This document shows, in pieces, positions 17,881-27,259 of a stretch of 64,000 bases of DNA; the stretch's first letter is position 1; each line of letters starts with the position of its first letter. The position numbers and the translations under genes are program-made. The stretch is from contig CAVSPU010000001.1 in assembly GCA_963729815.1 (NCBI GenBank), forward strand, positions 62,001 through 126,000. Direction: 5' to 3'. The stretch comes from DAHUXN01 sp963729815. GTDB lineage: Bacteria; Acidobacteriota; Terriglobia; Acidiferrales; UBA7541. The notes beneath the pieces are model-generated. The model saw only the letters and a list, made by a program, of their open reading frames with translations, was not told the origin of the DNA and did no database searches.

Positions 17881-18026
17881 CACTTAACCCCTTCCAGAAG
17901 TAATCCTGTCCACATTTTTTGCCGAAGTATGTTGATGCGCCATTTTTCGTGGCGAGGTCTGGCGGCGTGTCTCTTCGGGAAGTTCGCGACGGCAATCATT
18001 CAGAGATGCCGTCGCTGAGGTGAGCA

Positions 18027-20318
18027 GTGCCGGAATTTCTGCGCCAGCTGTTTTCTTCGGGCGACTTCATGCCGCATGGCTACTGTTACATGTGGAACCC
18101 CGGGTTGGTGTGGCTGCATGTCGTCTCCGACAGCCTGATCACAGCGGCGTATTTCGTGATTCCGCTGGTGCTTTTGAAATTCATGCGGAAGCGGCGGGAC
18201 ATCCCGTTCAACTGGGTGTTCGTGTGCTTTGGCGTGTTTATCGTGGCGTGCGGGATGACGCATGCAATGGAAGTGTGGAACCTGTGGCATGCGGATTACT
18301 GGTTATCAGGAGTGATTAAGGCGATTACGGCGGCGGCTTCCGTCGGGACAGCAATCCTGCTGATCCGGTTGATCCCGAAGGCGGAAGAGCTGCCGAGCCT
18401 GAAAACAATGCAGAACGCGATCGATGAATTACGCCAGCAGGCGGAATTACTGGACCTGGCGCACGATGCGATCTTCGTACGAGATCTGCAGGGCAGCATC
18501 ATCTACTGGAATCGCGGCGCACAAACGCTGTATGGCTGGACCTCCGAAGAAGCGCTCGGGAAAACATCCCACGAGTTGCTCCAAACGCAATTCCCCAAGC
18601 CGCTGGCGGAAATCGAAAGTGAGGTCTACGAAATCGGAAGCTGGGAAGGCGAGCTGATTCACCAAACGCGGAAAGGTTCAATGCTCACGGTCGCGAGCCG
18701 TTGGAGCCTGCGGCGGGGGCGGGACGGCCAGCCCGTGTCGATTCTGGAAATCAACCGGGATCTGACGAAGCGCAGGTTTGCGGAAAGGAAGTTTGAAAGC
18801 CTTTTGGAAACCGCTCCCGACGCAATGGTGATTGTGGACGAGGAGGGACGCATTGCGCTGAGCAACGCGCAAACGGAAAGGCTTTTCGGATACTCGCGCG
18901 CGGAACTCGCTGGCCAACAGATTGAGCTGCTGATACCGGAACGGTTTCGAGGCAAGCATGAGGGGCATCGCACGGGGTATTTTCGAACGCCGCGAACTCG
19001 TTCGATGGGCGCGGGATTGGAACTGGCGGGGATCCGAAAAGACGGCAGCGAATTTCCGGTGGAAATCAGCTTGAGTCCACTGGAGACGGAAAAAGGGACT
19101 CTCGTGACGGCGGCAATTCGGGACATCACGGAAAGGAAACAGGTCGAACGCGCGCTGAAGGAGAGCGAAGCACGGCTGCAGATCACCTTGGATTCGGTGC
19201 AGGTGGGAACCTGGGACCTGGATATCGTGAACAATCGATCCGTGCGCTCGCTGCGGCATGACCAGATATTCGGTTACTCGGCGCCGCAAAAGGAATGGAC
19301 TCCCGATATCTTCTTTCGCCACGTTTACCCGGATGATGCGGAGGTTGCGAGAGCAAGCTTTGCCGAAGCCTACCGAACCAGCGGTTTAAGCATGGAATGC
19401 CGAATCGTTTGGCCCGATTGTTCGATTCACTGGATCGCCGCGCAAGGGTGCCTGTACCGCAATGAGCAAAATGAACCGCTTCGGATGATGGGAGTCGTCG
19501 AGGACATCACGAAGCGCAAGGAAATCGAACGGGCGATAGAGATTCAGCGGAACGAACTGGCACGGTCAAACGCCGAGCTGGCAGCGGCCAATGAAGAAAT
19601 GGAATCGTTCAGCTATTCGGTCTCGCATGATCTTCGTGCGCCGCTCCGTCACATTCACGGCTTCGCACGAATTCTGACGGAAGAGTACGAATCGCGGCTG
19701 GATGACAACGGGAAACATTATCTCAAGCGAGTGGTCAACGGCGCCGAGCACATGGGCCAGTTGGTGGATGACCTGCTGAACCTCTCGCGCGTCGGGCGGC
19801 GCGAACTGCAACGGCAGCCGACGGATTTGAACGAAATCGTCCGGGCGACGGTCGCGGAAATATCGGGGCTCGATGCAGGCGCAGAAATCGACTGGAAAAT
19901 CGAGCCGCTGCCGCCGATGAGTTGCGACGCGGGATTGATCCGAATTGTATTCACGAACCTGCTCGGGAATGCGGCGAAGTTCACGCGGCGGCGCGAGCGG
20001 CGAGTGATTGAAACGGGGTGCAGCAACGGAAACGGCGAGCGCGTGTATTACGTGCGGGACAACGGGGTCGGTTTCGATCCGAAATACGCGGAAAAGCTTT
20101 TCGGTGTGTTCCAGCGGCTGCACCGAGAAGAGGATTTCGAAGGAACGGGCATCGGCTTGGCCACGGTCCAGAGGATCGTTCAAAAGCATGGCGGGCGGAT
20201 CTGGGCGGAGTCGCAGCCGGAAAAAGGAGCGACGTTCTATTTCACGCTGGAAAATCCGGAAAAGGCGGTCCCCGAGGCAGCCCCAAGAAAGGAAGAACTG
20301 TATGAGTCAAAGCGATAG
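18027..20318 (+). CDS. Ethylene-receptor-like sensor histidine kinase (ETR1_N-PAS-PAS-PAS-HisKA-HATPase)
   Basis: 763 residues, GTG start with GAGG 6 bases upstream. Three membrane helices (about 29-52, 62-86, 92-116) match the ethylene-binding domain of plant ETR1. Asp35, Tyr42, Ile45, Pro46, Cys75 and His79 correspond to ETR1 Asp25, Tyr32, Ile35, Pro36, Cys65 and His69 at a constant offset of +10, with the local motifs SD-x5-AYF-x-IP and FIVxCGxTH. Cys65 and His69 are the copper ligands in ETR1. Three PAS domains follow (about 135-250, 253-372, 380-500), then a HisKA domain with phospho-acceptor His534 in SVSHDLRAPL, and an ATPase domain with NLLGNAAKF and GTGIGLATV. Unlike the degenerate subfamily-II plant receptors, all kinase boxes are intact. 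It overlaps the next gene by 17 bp. Known: related domains exist in cyanobacteria and other bacteria. Inferred: copper-dependent ethylene sensing here. Confidence 0.9.
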   Translation: MPEFLRQLFSSGDFMPHGYCYMWNPGLVWLHVVSDSLITAAYFVIPLVLLKFMRKRRDIPFNWVFVCFGVFIVACGMTHAMEVWNLWHADYWLSGVIKAITAAASVGTAILLIRLIPKAEELPSLKTMQNAIDELRQQAELLDLAHDAIFVRDLQGSIIYWNRGAQTLYGWTSEEALGKTSHELLQTQFPKPLAEIESEVYEIGSWEGELIHQTRKGSMLTVASRWSLRRGRDGQPVSILEINRDLTKRRFAERKFESLLETAPDAMVIVDEEGRIALSNAQTERLFGYSRAELAGQQIELLIPERFRGKHEGHRTGYFRTPRTRSMGAGLELAGIRKDGSEFPVEISLSPLETEKGTLVTAAIRDITERKQVERALKESEARLQITLDSVQVGTWDLDIVNNRSVRSLRHDQIFGYSAPQKEWTPDIFFRHVYPDDAEVARASFAEAYRTSGLSMECRIVWPDCSIHWIAAQGCLYRNEQNEPLRMMGVVEDITKRKEIERAIEIQRNELARSNAELAAANEEMESFSYSVSHDLRAPLRHIHGFARILTEEYESRLDDNGKHYLKRVVNGAEHMGQLVDDLLNLSRVGRRELQRQPTDLNEIVRATVAEISGLDAGAEIDWKIEPLPPMSCDAGLIRIVFTNLLGNAAKFTRRRERRVIETGCSNGNGERVYYVRDNGVGFDPKYAEKLFGVFQRLHREEDFEGTGIGLATVQRIVQKHGGRIWAESQPEKGATFYFTLENPEKAVPEAAPRKEELYESKR

Positions 20319-20784
20319 CGTCGAAATATTGCTGGTCGAAGATAATCCGGCGGATCTGGAACTGACACTGCACGCTTTCGGTCAGAATCACATCGCCAAT
20401 CGAATCCAAGTGGCACGCGACGGCGAGGAAGCCCTAGATTTCGTGCTGTGCCGAAACACATTCAAGGATCGAGACCCGAGCACGCCGCCGCGCCTGATCC
20501 TGCTGGATCTAAAGCTACCCAAGGTGGACGGACTGCAAGTGCTCCGCGAGATAAAAGGAAATCCGCAGACGTGCTCGATTCCGATCGTGATTCTGACGGC
20601 GTCGAAAGAAGAACGAGATCTCGTGGAAGGATACAAGCTGGGAGTGAACAGCTACATCCAGAAGCCGGTGGATTTTGACAGTTTTCGAGAAACGGTCAAG
20701 CACCTCGGTTTGTACTGGCTGCTGATTAACGCGGCGCCGCCAGCCGGAACTTTTTCAGCGGCGCGCGCAAAACAAAGGGCATGA
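20302..20784 (+). CDS. Rcp1-like single-domain response regulator
   Basis: The ATG at 20302 (AAAGGAAG upstream) starts within the end of the kinase gene, a 17-bp overlap indicating translational coupling. The 160-residue protein is one receiver domain of the Rcp1 type: VEDNPADLELTLHAF, phospho-acceptor Asp in LILLDLKLP, Thr in VILTAS, Lys in YIQKPV. Rcp1-type regulators lack an output domain and pass phosphate on or act through protein contact. Context makes it the likely direct target of the upstream kinase. Its stop codon overlaps the start of the next gene (ATGA). Confidence 0.92.
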   Translation: MSQSDSVEILLVEDNPADLELTLHAFGQNHIANRIQVARDGEEALDFVLCRNTFKDRDPSTPPRLILLDLKLPKVDGLQVLREIKGNPQTCSIPIVILTASKEERDLVEGYKLGVNSYIQKPVDFDSFRETVKHLGLYWLLINAAPPAGTFSAARAKQRA

Positions 20785-22751
20785 ACGAAATGGCGAAAAC
20801 AGAAACACGGAGCGAAAGACCGATTCGACTGCTGGTCGTCGAGGACGATTCGGCTGATGCTGAGCTGTCGCGGCGCGCACTGGAGAAAGAAGGGTTCACG
20901 GTGCAGGCGGATGTTGTCTGGCAGACCGAAGATTTCAAAAAAATGATCAGCGAGCACGCATACGACATTGTGCTGGCGGACTATCACTTGCCGGGGTGGA
21001 GCGGCGTGGATGCGCTGGCCGTGATTCAGAGATTCGGGCTCGATTTGCCGCTGATCCTCGTGACCGGAAAGCTCGGCGAAGAAAAGGCAGTGGAATGCAT
21101 CAAGCTGGGCGTCTCCGACTACGTATTGAAGCACCAGCTCTCGCGGTTGCCGATGGCGGTGCGGCACGCGCTGGACCAAAAGGCAATCCGGGAGGAACGC
21201 GCAAGCAGCGCCAAAGCGCTGGAACAAAGCGCATCGGATTTCCAATTTCTCTTCGCGAAGAACCCGATCCCCATGATGGTCATGGACCGCGAGACGCTGT
21301 GCTACCTGGAAGTAAACGACGCGACGATCAAGCAGTATGGGTATTCGCGCGAGGAGTTTCTGGCCCTGTGCGCGCCGGATATTCGCACGGCGGATGAAGC
21401 CGAGCGCCTGACTGAATTCTTGAGAAAGGACACGAGTGAATTATCGAACGCCGGAATATGGCATCACCGCGTGAAGGACGGGCGCGTGATCGACGTGGAA
21501 ATCATGATGCATGCCATGGACTTCAAGGGCAAGACGGCCCTGTTGATCGCCGCGCTGGACATTACGGAGAAGCGGGCGCTGGAAAACCAGCTTCGGCAAG
21601 CGCAAAAATTCGAGGCCATCGGGCAGCTGGCCGGCGGCATCGCCCACGACTTCAATAACATGCTGGGGGCAATTCTCGGCTGGGTCGAGCTCGGCGTCGA
21701 AGAGAGTCCCGGGCAAGAACTATTGCAGAGCTATTTTCGGAAGATCCAGCATCAAGCCGACCGCGCCGCGGCGCTGACGCGGCAACTGCTGGCGTTCGCC
21801 CGGCGGCAGACTCTGGAACCGCGAAACATCGACTTGAACGTCGCGGTTCGCGACGTAACAGGATTGTTGAGCAAGGTGATCGGCAGCAACATAGAAATCA
21901 CGCTGAACCTGGCGGCGAATCTGCCGGCCGTCCGGGCCGATTCCACACAGGCCGGGCAAGTGATCATGAATCTCTGCCTGAACGCGCGGGATGCGATGCC
22001 ACAGGGAGGCCAATTGGAGATTCATACAGCGGCCGTGGAGGTCGACGAGGCCATGTGCCATTGCCATAAGGACGCCAAACCGGGAGCGTACGCCAGACTG
22101 GGTGTACGCGACACGGGCACGGGAATGGACGCAGCCACACTGGAGCGAATTTTCGAGCCGTTCTTCACGACGAAAGAAATCGGCAAGGGAACGGGCCTGG
22201 GCCTGGCGACGGTTTATGGAATCGTGAAACAGCATAATGGATTCATGGAGGTAAAGAGCAAAATCGGCTGTGGAACGGAGTTCAGCCTATTCTTCCCGGT
22301 TTGTGAGCAAGACGAGCCGGCGGAAGAAAAGACGAAGCCTCGCAGTGTGATCAGGCGCGGACAGGAAACGGTGCTGATCGTGGAGGACCATGAAGGCCTA
22401 CGTGAAATCGACAGCGCCACGCTGGCAGCCCTGGGTTATACGATACGCATTGCGCGCGATGGAGAGGAAGCGGTGAAGGAGTTTCACGCGCATCGGAGCG
22501 AAATTGCGCTGGTGCTTCTCGACGTGGTGCTTCCGAAGCTGAGCGGGCCGAACGTGTATGCGCACATCAACGCAGAAAGTCCGGATATACCCGTCGTGTT
22601 CGTAACGGGCTACAGCGCGGACACCGAAATCCTCCGGACGGTGCGGGAGAAGGGTCTGCCGTTCCTGCAAAAACCGTACAGCCCGCGCGACCTGGCGCAG
22701 AAAATACGCGACACATTGGACCGCAACGCCCACCTGCCGAGCGCGAAGTGA
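20781..22751 (+). CDS. Hybrid sensor kinase: receiver-PAS-HisKA-HATPase-receiver
   Basis: 656 residues, ATG overlapping the previous stop by four bases. N-terminal receiver (about 14-130, Asp67 in IVLADYHLP), PAS (about 150-265), HisKA with His289 in GGIAHDFNNML, ATPase domain with NLCLNARDAM, DTGTGMD and GTGLGLATVYG, and C-terminal receiver (about 528-645, Asp581 in VLLDVVLP). No membrane segment is present, so it is cytoplasmic. The kinase core is of the NtrB-like 'HDFNN' type. As third gene of the operon it could receive phosphate through its first receiver and relay it to its last, extending the signal from the ethylene-receptor-like kinase. No DNA-binding output is encoded in the operon. 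Confidence 0.92.
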   Translation: MNEMAKTETRSERPIRLLVVEDDSADAELSRRALEKEGFTVQADVVWQTEDFKKMISEHAYDIVLADYHLPGWSGVDALAVIQRFGLDLPLILVTGKLGEEKAVECIKLGVSDYVLKHQLSRLPMAVRHALDQKAIREERASSAKALEQSASDFQFLFAKNPIPMMVMDRETLCYLEVNDATIKQYGYSREEFLALCAPDIRTADEAERLTEFLRKDTSELSNAGIWHHRVKDGRVIDVEIMMHAMDFKGKTALLIAALDITEKRALENQLRQAQKFEAIGQLAGGIAHDFNNMLGAILGWVELGVEESPGQELLQSYFRKIQHQADRAAALTRQLLAFARRQTLEPRNIDLNVAVRDVTGLLSKVIGSNIEITLNLAANLPAVRADSTQAGQVIMNLCLNARDAMPQGGQLEIHTAAVEVDEAMCHCHKDAKPGAYARLGVRDTGTGMDAATLERIFEPFFTTKEIGKGTGLGLATVYGIVKQHNGFMEVKSKIGCGTEFSLFFPVCEQDEPAEEKTKPRSVIRRGQETVLIVEDHEGLREIDSATLAALGYTIRIARDGEEAVKEFHAHRSEIALVLLDVVLPKLSGPNVYAHINAESPDIPVVFVTGYSADTEILRTVREKGLPFLQKPYSPRDLAQKIRDTLDRNAHLPSAK

Positions 22752-22755
22752 CTTG

Positions 22756-23706
22756 TCATTCCGGGATTGGCCGAGCGGAGGGCGCTTCGCCGCGAACGCC
22801 ATCGTGGATGGGCGGCCCGCTGCGCTTGTTGATGTACAACGCCTTGTCCGCGCGCTCAATCAACCGGTCCGCGGTTTCGTCTTTTTCGTAGCCCACCCAA
22901 CCCGCGGCGCTGGTCACTTCGATTTCGCGGCCCTGCAATTCAATCTTCATCGAACCGAGGCGCTTCACGAGACTCGACACCGATTGCGGCTCGCATTCCG
23001 GCAAAATCAAGAGGAATTCGTCGCCGCCCAGCCGCACGGCGAGGTCGGAGGCACGAATGATTTTGCTCAAGCGATCGGAAAAGGCGCGCAGCACGAGATC
23101 GCCCGCAGCGTGGCCGTATTTGTCGTTGATGTCTTTGAAGGAATTCAAATCGAGCAAGAGAACGCTGAGCGGATGGCCGTAACGCTGGGAACGCGAAACT
23201 TCGGCTTCCAGGCGTTCGCGGCCAAGCCTGCGATTTGAAAGCCCTGTGAGGGGATCACACGTCGCCAATCGATGGAATTCCTCGGCGCGAATTTTCAGCC
23301 GCGAAAGCATCTCCAAGTCCTGGGCCGTCTGGCGCCGAAGCCGTTTGATCAGCCATTGCTGGTAGATCGTGTAAACATTGAAGAGCAGAACGAGAGCGAC
23401 CAGGGCATGGATAGCAACGTTGAAATTGATCTCGAAGACGTGATCGGTTTCATGAAGAATGTCGGGCACAGCGACAACAACGACGGCGAGCGTGAGCAGG
23501 AGCATCACCGTGACGGCACTCCACCACGTCCACCAGTCGCGGCGTTCGAGCCGCTTCAAATCTTTCTGCGCGGCTTCCATTTCCCGAAGCTGCAAGTCCG
23601 AGAATGGTTCGACGACTGCAGGATCGAGATCCGGCACCGAAATGCTCTGGAGGAAATCTGTGGGGGCTCTGGGAGGAATTATAACTTCGCGAGGGCTGCG
23701 ACGCAC
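22756..23706 (-). CDS. Membrane GGDEF protein (diguanylate cyclase)
   Basis: 316 residues. Two membrane helices (about 59-80 and 98-117) precede a short coiled segment and a GGDEF domain (about 150-300) with LTGLSNRR, DLNSFKDIND and the intact active site LGGDEF. RASD five residues before it matches the RxxD inhibitory site. It should make c-di-GMP at the membrane. The start is GTG at 23706 and has no strong ribosome binding site, so a downstream start is possible. Its 3' end meets the 3' end of the kinase operon after 4 bp, so the units are convergent. Confidence 0.88.
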   Translation of the reverse strand: MRRSPREVIIPPRAPTDFLQSISVPDLDPAVVEPFSDLQLREMEAAQKDLKRLERRDWWTWWSAVTVMLLLTLAVVVVAVPDILHETDHVFEINFNVAIHALVALVLLFNVYTIYQQWLIKRLRRQTAQDLEMLSRLKIRAEEFHRLATCDPLTGLSNRRLGRERLEAEVSRSQRYGHPLSVLLLDLNSFKDINDKYGHAAGDLVLRAFSDRLSKIIRASDLAVRLGGDEFLLILPECEPQSVSSLVKRLGSMKIELQGREIEVTSAAGWVGYEKDETADRLIERADKALYINKRSGPPIHDGVRGEAPSARPIPE

Positions 23707-23771
23707 GAGGAAGCTGAGCGTGTTGCTTGGGGAGAACGATCCCTCAAGATGAGGGCGCGGCAGCGGGACGG

Positions 23772-24479
23772 CTAAGGCCGCTGCTTTCGCGCTTTGGCGC
23801 CGGCGTATTCGCCGCGCTTCACGGCGGCGACAAAGCGGTCGGCGTCGCGAGTGGGGCGCGGGATGCGGTAGCCGTCAAGCACGGCGACGACGAATTCGAT
23901 CGCGCTCTTGAGCGAAATGCGGTGGCCCTGCGTGACGTAAATCGGCCGGACATTTTCACGCGTTCGCAGCGCGGCACCCAATATCTCTTCGCCATCGAGC
24001 AAAGGAGTCCACGATCCCACGCGATTCGGCGGGTCGGCATGCGTCCCCACCAGGATGGATTTCGCGCAGCCGATGGTTGGACGATCAAGCAGGAGGCCCA
24101 GATGGCAGGCGATGCCGAACCGGCGGGGATGCGCGTAGCCGTGACCATCGTAGAAGATCAGGTCCGGAGCGTTTCGGACGCGCGCGAAAAGCTTCAGCAG
24201 CGCGGGCATTTCACGGAAGCTGAGCAAGCCTGGAACATACGGAAACGTGAGTGGCGCTTTCACCCAGGCGCGCTCGATCTCTTGCATTTCGGGAAAGCGG
24301 TAAACCACCGCGCCGGCAATCGCGCGGTTGCGCGCGCGATCGAAGGCCAGGTCGGCGCCTGCGACAATGCGAATGCGCGGCAGGCGATCAGTGAGTTCCA
24401 CGCGTTCGCGCAGACGCAACTGAATCTGGACGGCTTCGCGGGGCGTTACGCGCCAGCGATGCAAGCGGAGATATTTCAT
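23772..24479 (-). CDS. nfi: Endonuclease V
   Basis: The ATG at 24479 gives 235 residues, close to the usual 220-230; the frame continues upstream, but without family similarity. Conserved motifs are VAGADLAF (Asp43), YVPGLLSFRE (Glu90), DLIFYDGHGYAHPRR (Asp111) and RPTIGCAKS, which together hold the metal-binding catalytic triad. Endonuclease V cuts the second phosphodiester 3' of deoxyinosine in DNA (and inosine in RNA in some organisms) and starts repair of deaminated adenine. It is divergent from the STAS gene at 24618 and lies 65 bp from the GGDEF gene start. Confidence 0.93.
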   Translation of the reverse strand: MKYLRLHRWRVTPREAVQIQLRLRERVELTDRLPRIRIVAGADLAFDRARNRAIAGAVVYRFPEMQEIERAWVKAPLTFPYVPGLLSFREMPALLKLFARVRNAPDLIFYDGHGYAHPRRFGIACHLGLLLDRPTIGCAKSILVGTHADPPNRVGSWTPLLDGEEILGAALRTRENVRPIYVTQGHRISLKSAIEFVVAVLDGYRIPRPTRDADRFVAAVKRGEYAGAKARKQRP

Positions 24480-24617
24480 TTCGAAGAAACTATACGCCCG
24501 GTGAGGTTGCATTTGCGAAGCAACGCCGGATGGTGAGTTCCCGCTTCGGGCGTATAATCCAAGCTCGATTCGGCGCTGAGCAAGAAAAGCAAGCGCCGCT
24601 TGCCCATGGAGGCGCGA

Positions 24618-24986
24618 ATGCATTTGCTGATTTCGAGCCGGCGGTCCGGCGACGTTACGGTCGTGGACCTGGACGGGCGCGTGGTCATCGGAACGGAAAA
24701 CGATGCGCTGAATGAGCAACTGGAAAAGATCGCAAGCCAGAAGGCGCAAAAACTTCTGATCAATCTGGCGAAGGTCACGCAGCTCGACAGCTCCGGCATT
24801 TGCACGCTGGTGCGAGCATTCACGACAGCGAAAAAAGCGGGCGGCTCATTCAAGATCGTCCACGCCGGGGGTAAGGTGCGCGAAGTGCTTGAAGTGATGC
24901 ACCTGACGCGCGCGATTCCCACTTTCGACGACGAAGCGAAGGCCATCGCCAGCTTCGGCGCAGCCGCGGGTTCGGCGCAGAGGTAA
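24618..24986 (+). CDS. STAS-domain protein (anti-sigma factor antagonist type)
   Basis: The ATG at 24618 has GGAGG 5 bases upstream and gives 122 residues. The STAS fold runs over the whole chain: VTVVDLDGRVVIGTEN, LLINLAKVTQLDSSGICTLV with the DSSG phosphorylation site, and AGGSFKIVHAG. The DSSG motif is the canonical SpoIIAA/RsbV site, so reversible phosphorylation by an anti-sigma kinase is likely. No partner gene is adjacent. Confidence 0.88.
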   Translation: MHLLISSRRSGDVTVVDLDGRVVIGTENDALNEQLEKIASQKAQKLLINLAKVTQLDSSGICTLVRAFTTAKKAGGSFKIVHAGGKVREVLEVMHLTRAIPTFDDEAKAIASFGAAAGSAQR

Positions 24987-25031
24987 CCCGCGAGAATTCA
25001 GCCGGACGCGGAGGCTGACTTCTTTCCGCAA

Positions 25032-26006
25032 TCAGGCGGTCATGACGGCGGGCGTGGCGCAGTCCCGCGCGCCGCGATTATCGGCTTTAAGAAAATGTGC
25101 GCGTGCGGCGAGGCCGCTGCGCTGAAATTCCGCGACAAGAAGCCCCGCAATTTCCGCAGTATTTTTTCGCGCAAAGGCTAGAACGGACGAACCCGCGCCG
25201 CTAAGAAAGACACCGAACAAATCCGGATGGGTTAGTTTCAGACAGCCCTCGAGGCCAGGAATTAGCGCGCGGCGAAAAGGCTGATGAAGGCGATCGCGGA
25301 AAAATTCGCGCTGGAGATCGAGCCGGCCAGAAAACATCGCGGCGACCAATAGTGCCGTGCGCTGAAGATTGTGCACGGCGTCGGCACGATTGTACGCGGC
25401 GGGCAAGACCGCGCGGGCCTGAGCGGTGGGCATGGGCAGCTCGGGAATGACGGCGGCAATCTCCAAACCTTCGGGCACTTCTGCTTTGAAGGCCAGCACT
25501 TCTCCGGAATCCTCACAGCGCGCGGAGACGACGAACCCGCCGTAATATGCGGCGGCGACATTGTCGGGGTGGCCTTCGATCTCCGCCGCGAGCCGGAGGA
25601 CGGCGGGAGCATCGAGTTGTATTCCGCAGAGCCGTGCGCCGGCCAAGATTCCGGCGACGATTGCGGCGGCGCTAGAGCCGAGGCCGACACCGACGGGGAT
25701 CTCGTTTTCGATTTCAATTCTGGCATGAGGAATCTCCGCGTGTCCATGCGCGGCCACGCGGCGAATCGCCTGAGCGACGAGATTCGAGCCATCCAGCGGA
25801 ACGCGCTCGGGCTGCGGACCGCGATAGACAATTTCAATGCCGGAACGCAGCGGCGGAGCGATGCGAACCTGCAGATAGAGATTGAGCGCGAGCGCGGCGC
25901 AATCGAAGGCGCAACCGAGGTTCGCCGATGTGGCGGGAACAGTGATGGCGTGCTGCGCGTCCATCGGAATTCCGACGACAGGCGCGGAAGCGGAGGAGAC
26001 GGCCAT
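25032..26006 (-). CDS. thrB: Homoserine kinase
   Basis: The ATG at 26006 follows the thrC stop by two bases, with GGAG just before it; this makes 324 residues and a tight operon. GHMP-kinase features are seen: TSANLGCAFDCAALAL near the N-terminus, the ATP loop PVGVGLGSSAAA, EGHPDNVAAA and GVFLSGAGSS near the C-terminus. It phosphorylates homoserine to O-phosphohomoserine for threonine synthase. Both genes are transcribed behind the SAM-I riboswitch at 27370-27483. Confidence 0.95.
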   Translation of the reverse strand: MAVSSASAPVVGIPMDAQHAITVPATSANLGCAFDCAALALNLYLQVRIAPPLRSGIEIVYRGPQPERVPLDGSNLVAQAIRRVAAHGHAEIPHARIEIENEIPVGVGLGSSAAAIVAGILAGARLCGIQLDAPAVLRLAAEIEGHPDNVAAAYYGGFVVSARCEDSGEVLAFKAEVPEGLEIAAVIPELPMPTAQARAVLPAAYNRADAVHNLQRTALLVAAMFSGRLDLQREFFRDRLHQPFRRALIPGLEGCLKLTHPDLFGVFLSGAGSSVLAFARKNTAEIAGLLVAEFQRSGLAARAHFLKADNRGARDCATPAVMTA

Positions 26007-26008
26007 GT

Positions 26009-27259
26009 TCAATCTCCGGCCACGGGCGCGCCAAGTTCGGCGAGATACGCCTCGAAGGCGGCCAGCTTGGGTTCAATCGCAGGCGACGCGGCGAATTCGC
26101 CAGCCAGCGCGTCGGTCGTCTTCAGGCCGTTGCCGGTGATGCAAAGCACGGTCGTTTCGTTGGCGGCGATGCGACCCTGGGCGATCAGCTTTTTAGCGCA
26201 GGCGACGGTGACGCCGCCGGCGGTTTCGGCGAAAATGCCCTCGTTTTCGGCGAGCAGGCGAATTCCGGCGACCAGTTCGGCGTCGCTGGCGTCTTCCGCC
26301 CAACCGCCGCTCGACCGAATCGTCTTGACCGCGTTCTCGCCGTCGGCGGGATTGCCAATCGCGAGCGAACGGCAGATTGTCTTTGGCCGCTGCGGGTCGA
26401 TTTCCTCCGACTGGTTTTTTACCGCGGTTGAAATCGGCGAACAGCCGGTTGCTTGCGCGCCAAAGAACTTCACAGGCTTTGCCTCGACGAATCCGAGCTC
26501 GACGAGTTCGTGGAAGGCTTTGGCGATTTTCGTGATCAGCGAGCCTCCGGCCATGGGCACGACAACGTTGTCCGGCAATCGCCAGCCAAGCTGCTCGGCG
26601 ATCTCGAATCCGACCGTTTTTGAACCCTCCGAGTAATAGGGCCGCAGGTTCACGTTGACGAAGCCCCAGTGATAGCGCTCGGCGATTTGCGCGCAGAGGC
26701 GATTCACCTGGTCGTAGTTTCCGCCGATGAGCACCACGCGCGCGCCGAAAACTTCCGTGCCCAGGATTTTTGCTGCTTCGAGGTCCGACGGAATGAAGAT
26801 CCAGGCCTCGAGACCGTTGCGGACGGCCTGCGCGGCCACGGCATTGGCAAGATTGCCCGTCGAAGAGCAGCCAACGACTTTGAAGCCAAAAGCCTTTGCC
26901 TGTGCGAGCGCCATGGCCACGACGCGATCTTTGAACGAGAGCGTGGGGAAACATGCGGCGTCATTTTTCAAATAAAGATTGCGCGAGCCGATTCGCGCAC
27001 CGAGACGCGGCGCTTCGACGAGAGGAGTGAATCCGACGGGCAGGCCGGAGCGATTTTGCGGTTCGACGGGGAGCAGCTCCGCGTAACGCCAGATATTTGT
27101 GGGGCGCGCGGCGATTTTTTCGCGCGTCAGAATTTCCCGGATGGCGCTTAAATCATAGGTGACTTCGACGGGCGAGAAGCATTCCTCGCAAAGCACGAGC
27201 GGACCATTACCGAGCAAGCGGCCGCATTTGCGGCAGCGCAACTGAAATAAAGGAGCCAT
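26009..27259 (-). CDS. thrC: Threonine synthase
   Basis: 416 residues, ATG with GAGGAAGACGAA upstream. An N-terminal zinc-ribbon-like Cys set (C9, C12, C24, C27) precedes the PLP-enzyme core. Lys110 in the SFKDR motif is the expected Schiff-base residue, followed by GCSSTGNLANAVAA and the phosphate-binding PMAGGSLITKI. It converts O-phosphohomoserine to threonine. The zinc-ribbon form (class with NLYLKND and SFKDR) is common in archaea and many bacteria. It is the first gene of the thrC-thrB operon; the leader carries a SAM-I riboswitch. Confidence 0.95.
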   Translation of the reverse strand: MAPLFQLRCRKCGRLLGNGPLVLCEECFSPVEVTYDLSAIREILTREKIAARPTNIWRYAELLPVEPQNRSGLPVGFTPLVEAPRLGARIGSRNLYLKNDAACFPTLSFKDRVVAMALAQAKAFGFKVVGCSSTGNLANAVAAQAVRNGLEAWIFIPSDLEAAKILGTEVFGARVVLIGGNYDQVNRLCAQIAERYHWGFVNVNLRPYYSEGSKTVGFEIAEQLGWRLPDNVVVPMAGGSLITKIAKAFHELVELGFVEAKPVKFFGAQATGCSPISTAVKNQSEEIDPQRPKTICRSLAIGNPADGENAVKTIRSSGGWAEDASDAELVAGIRLLAENEGIFAETAGGVTVACAKKLIAQGRIAANETTVLCITGNGLKTTDALAGEFAASPAIEPKLAAFEAYLAELGAPVAGD

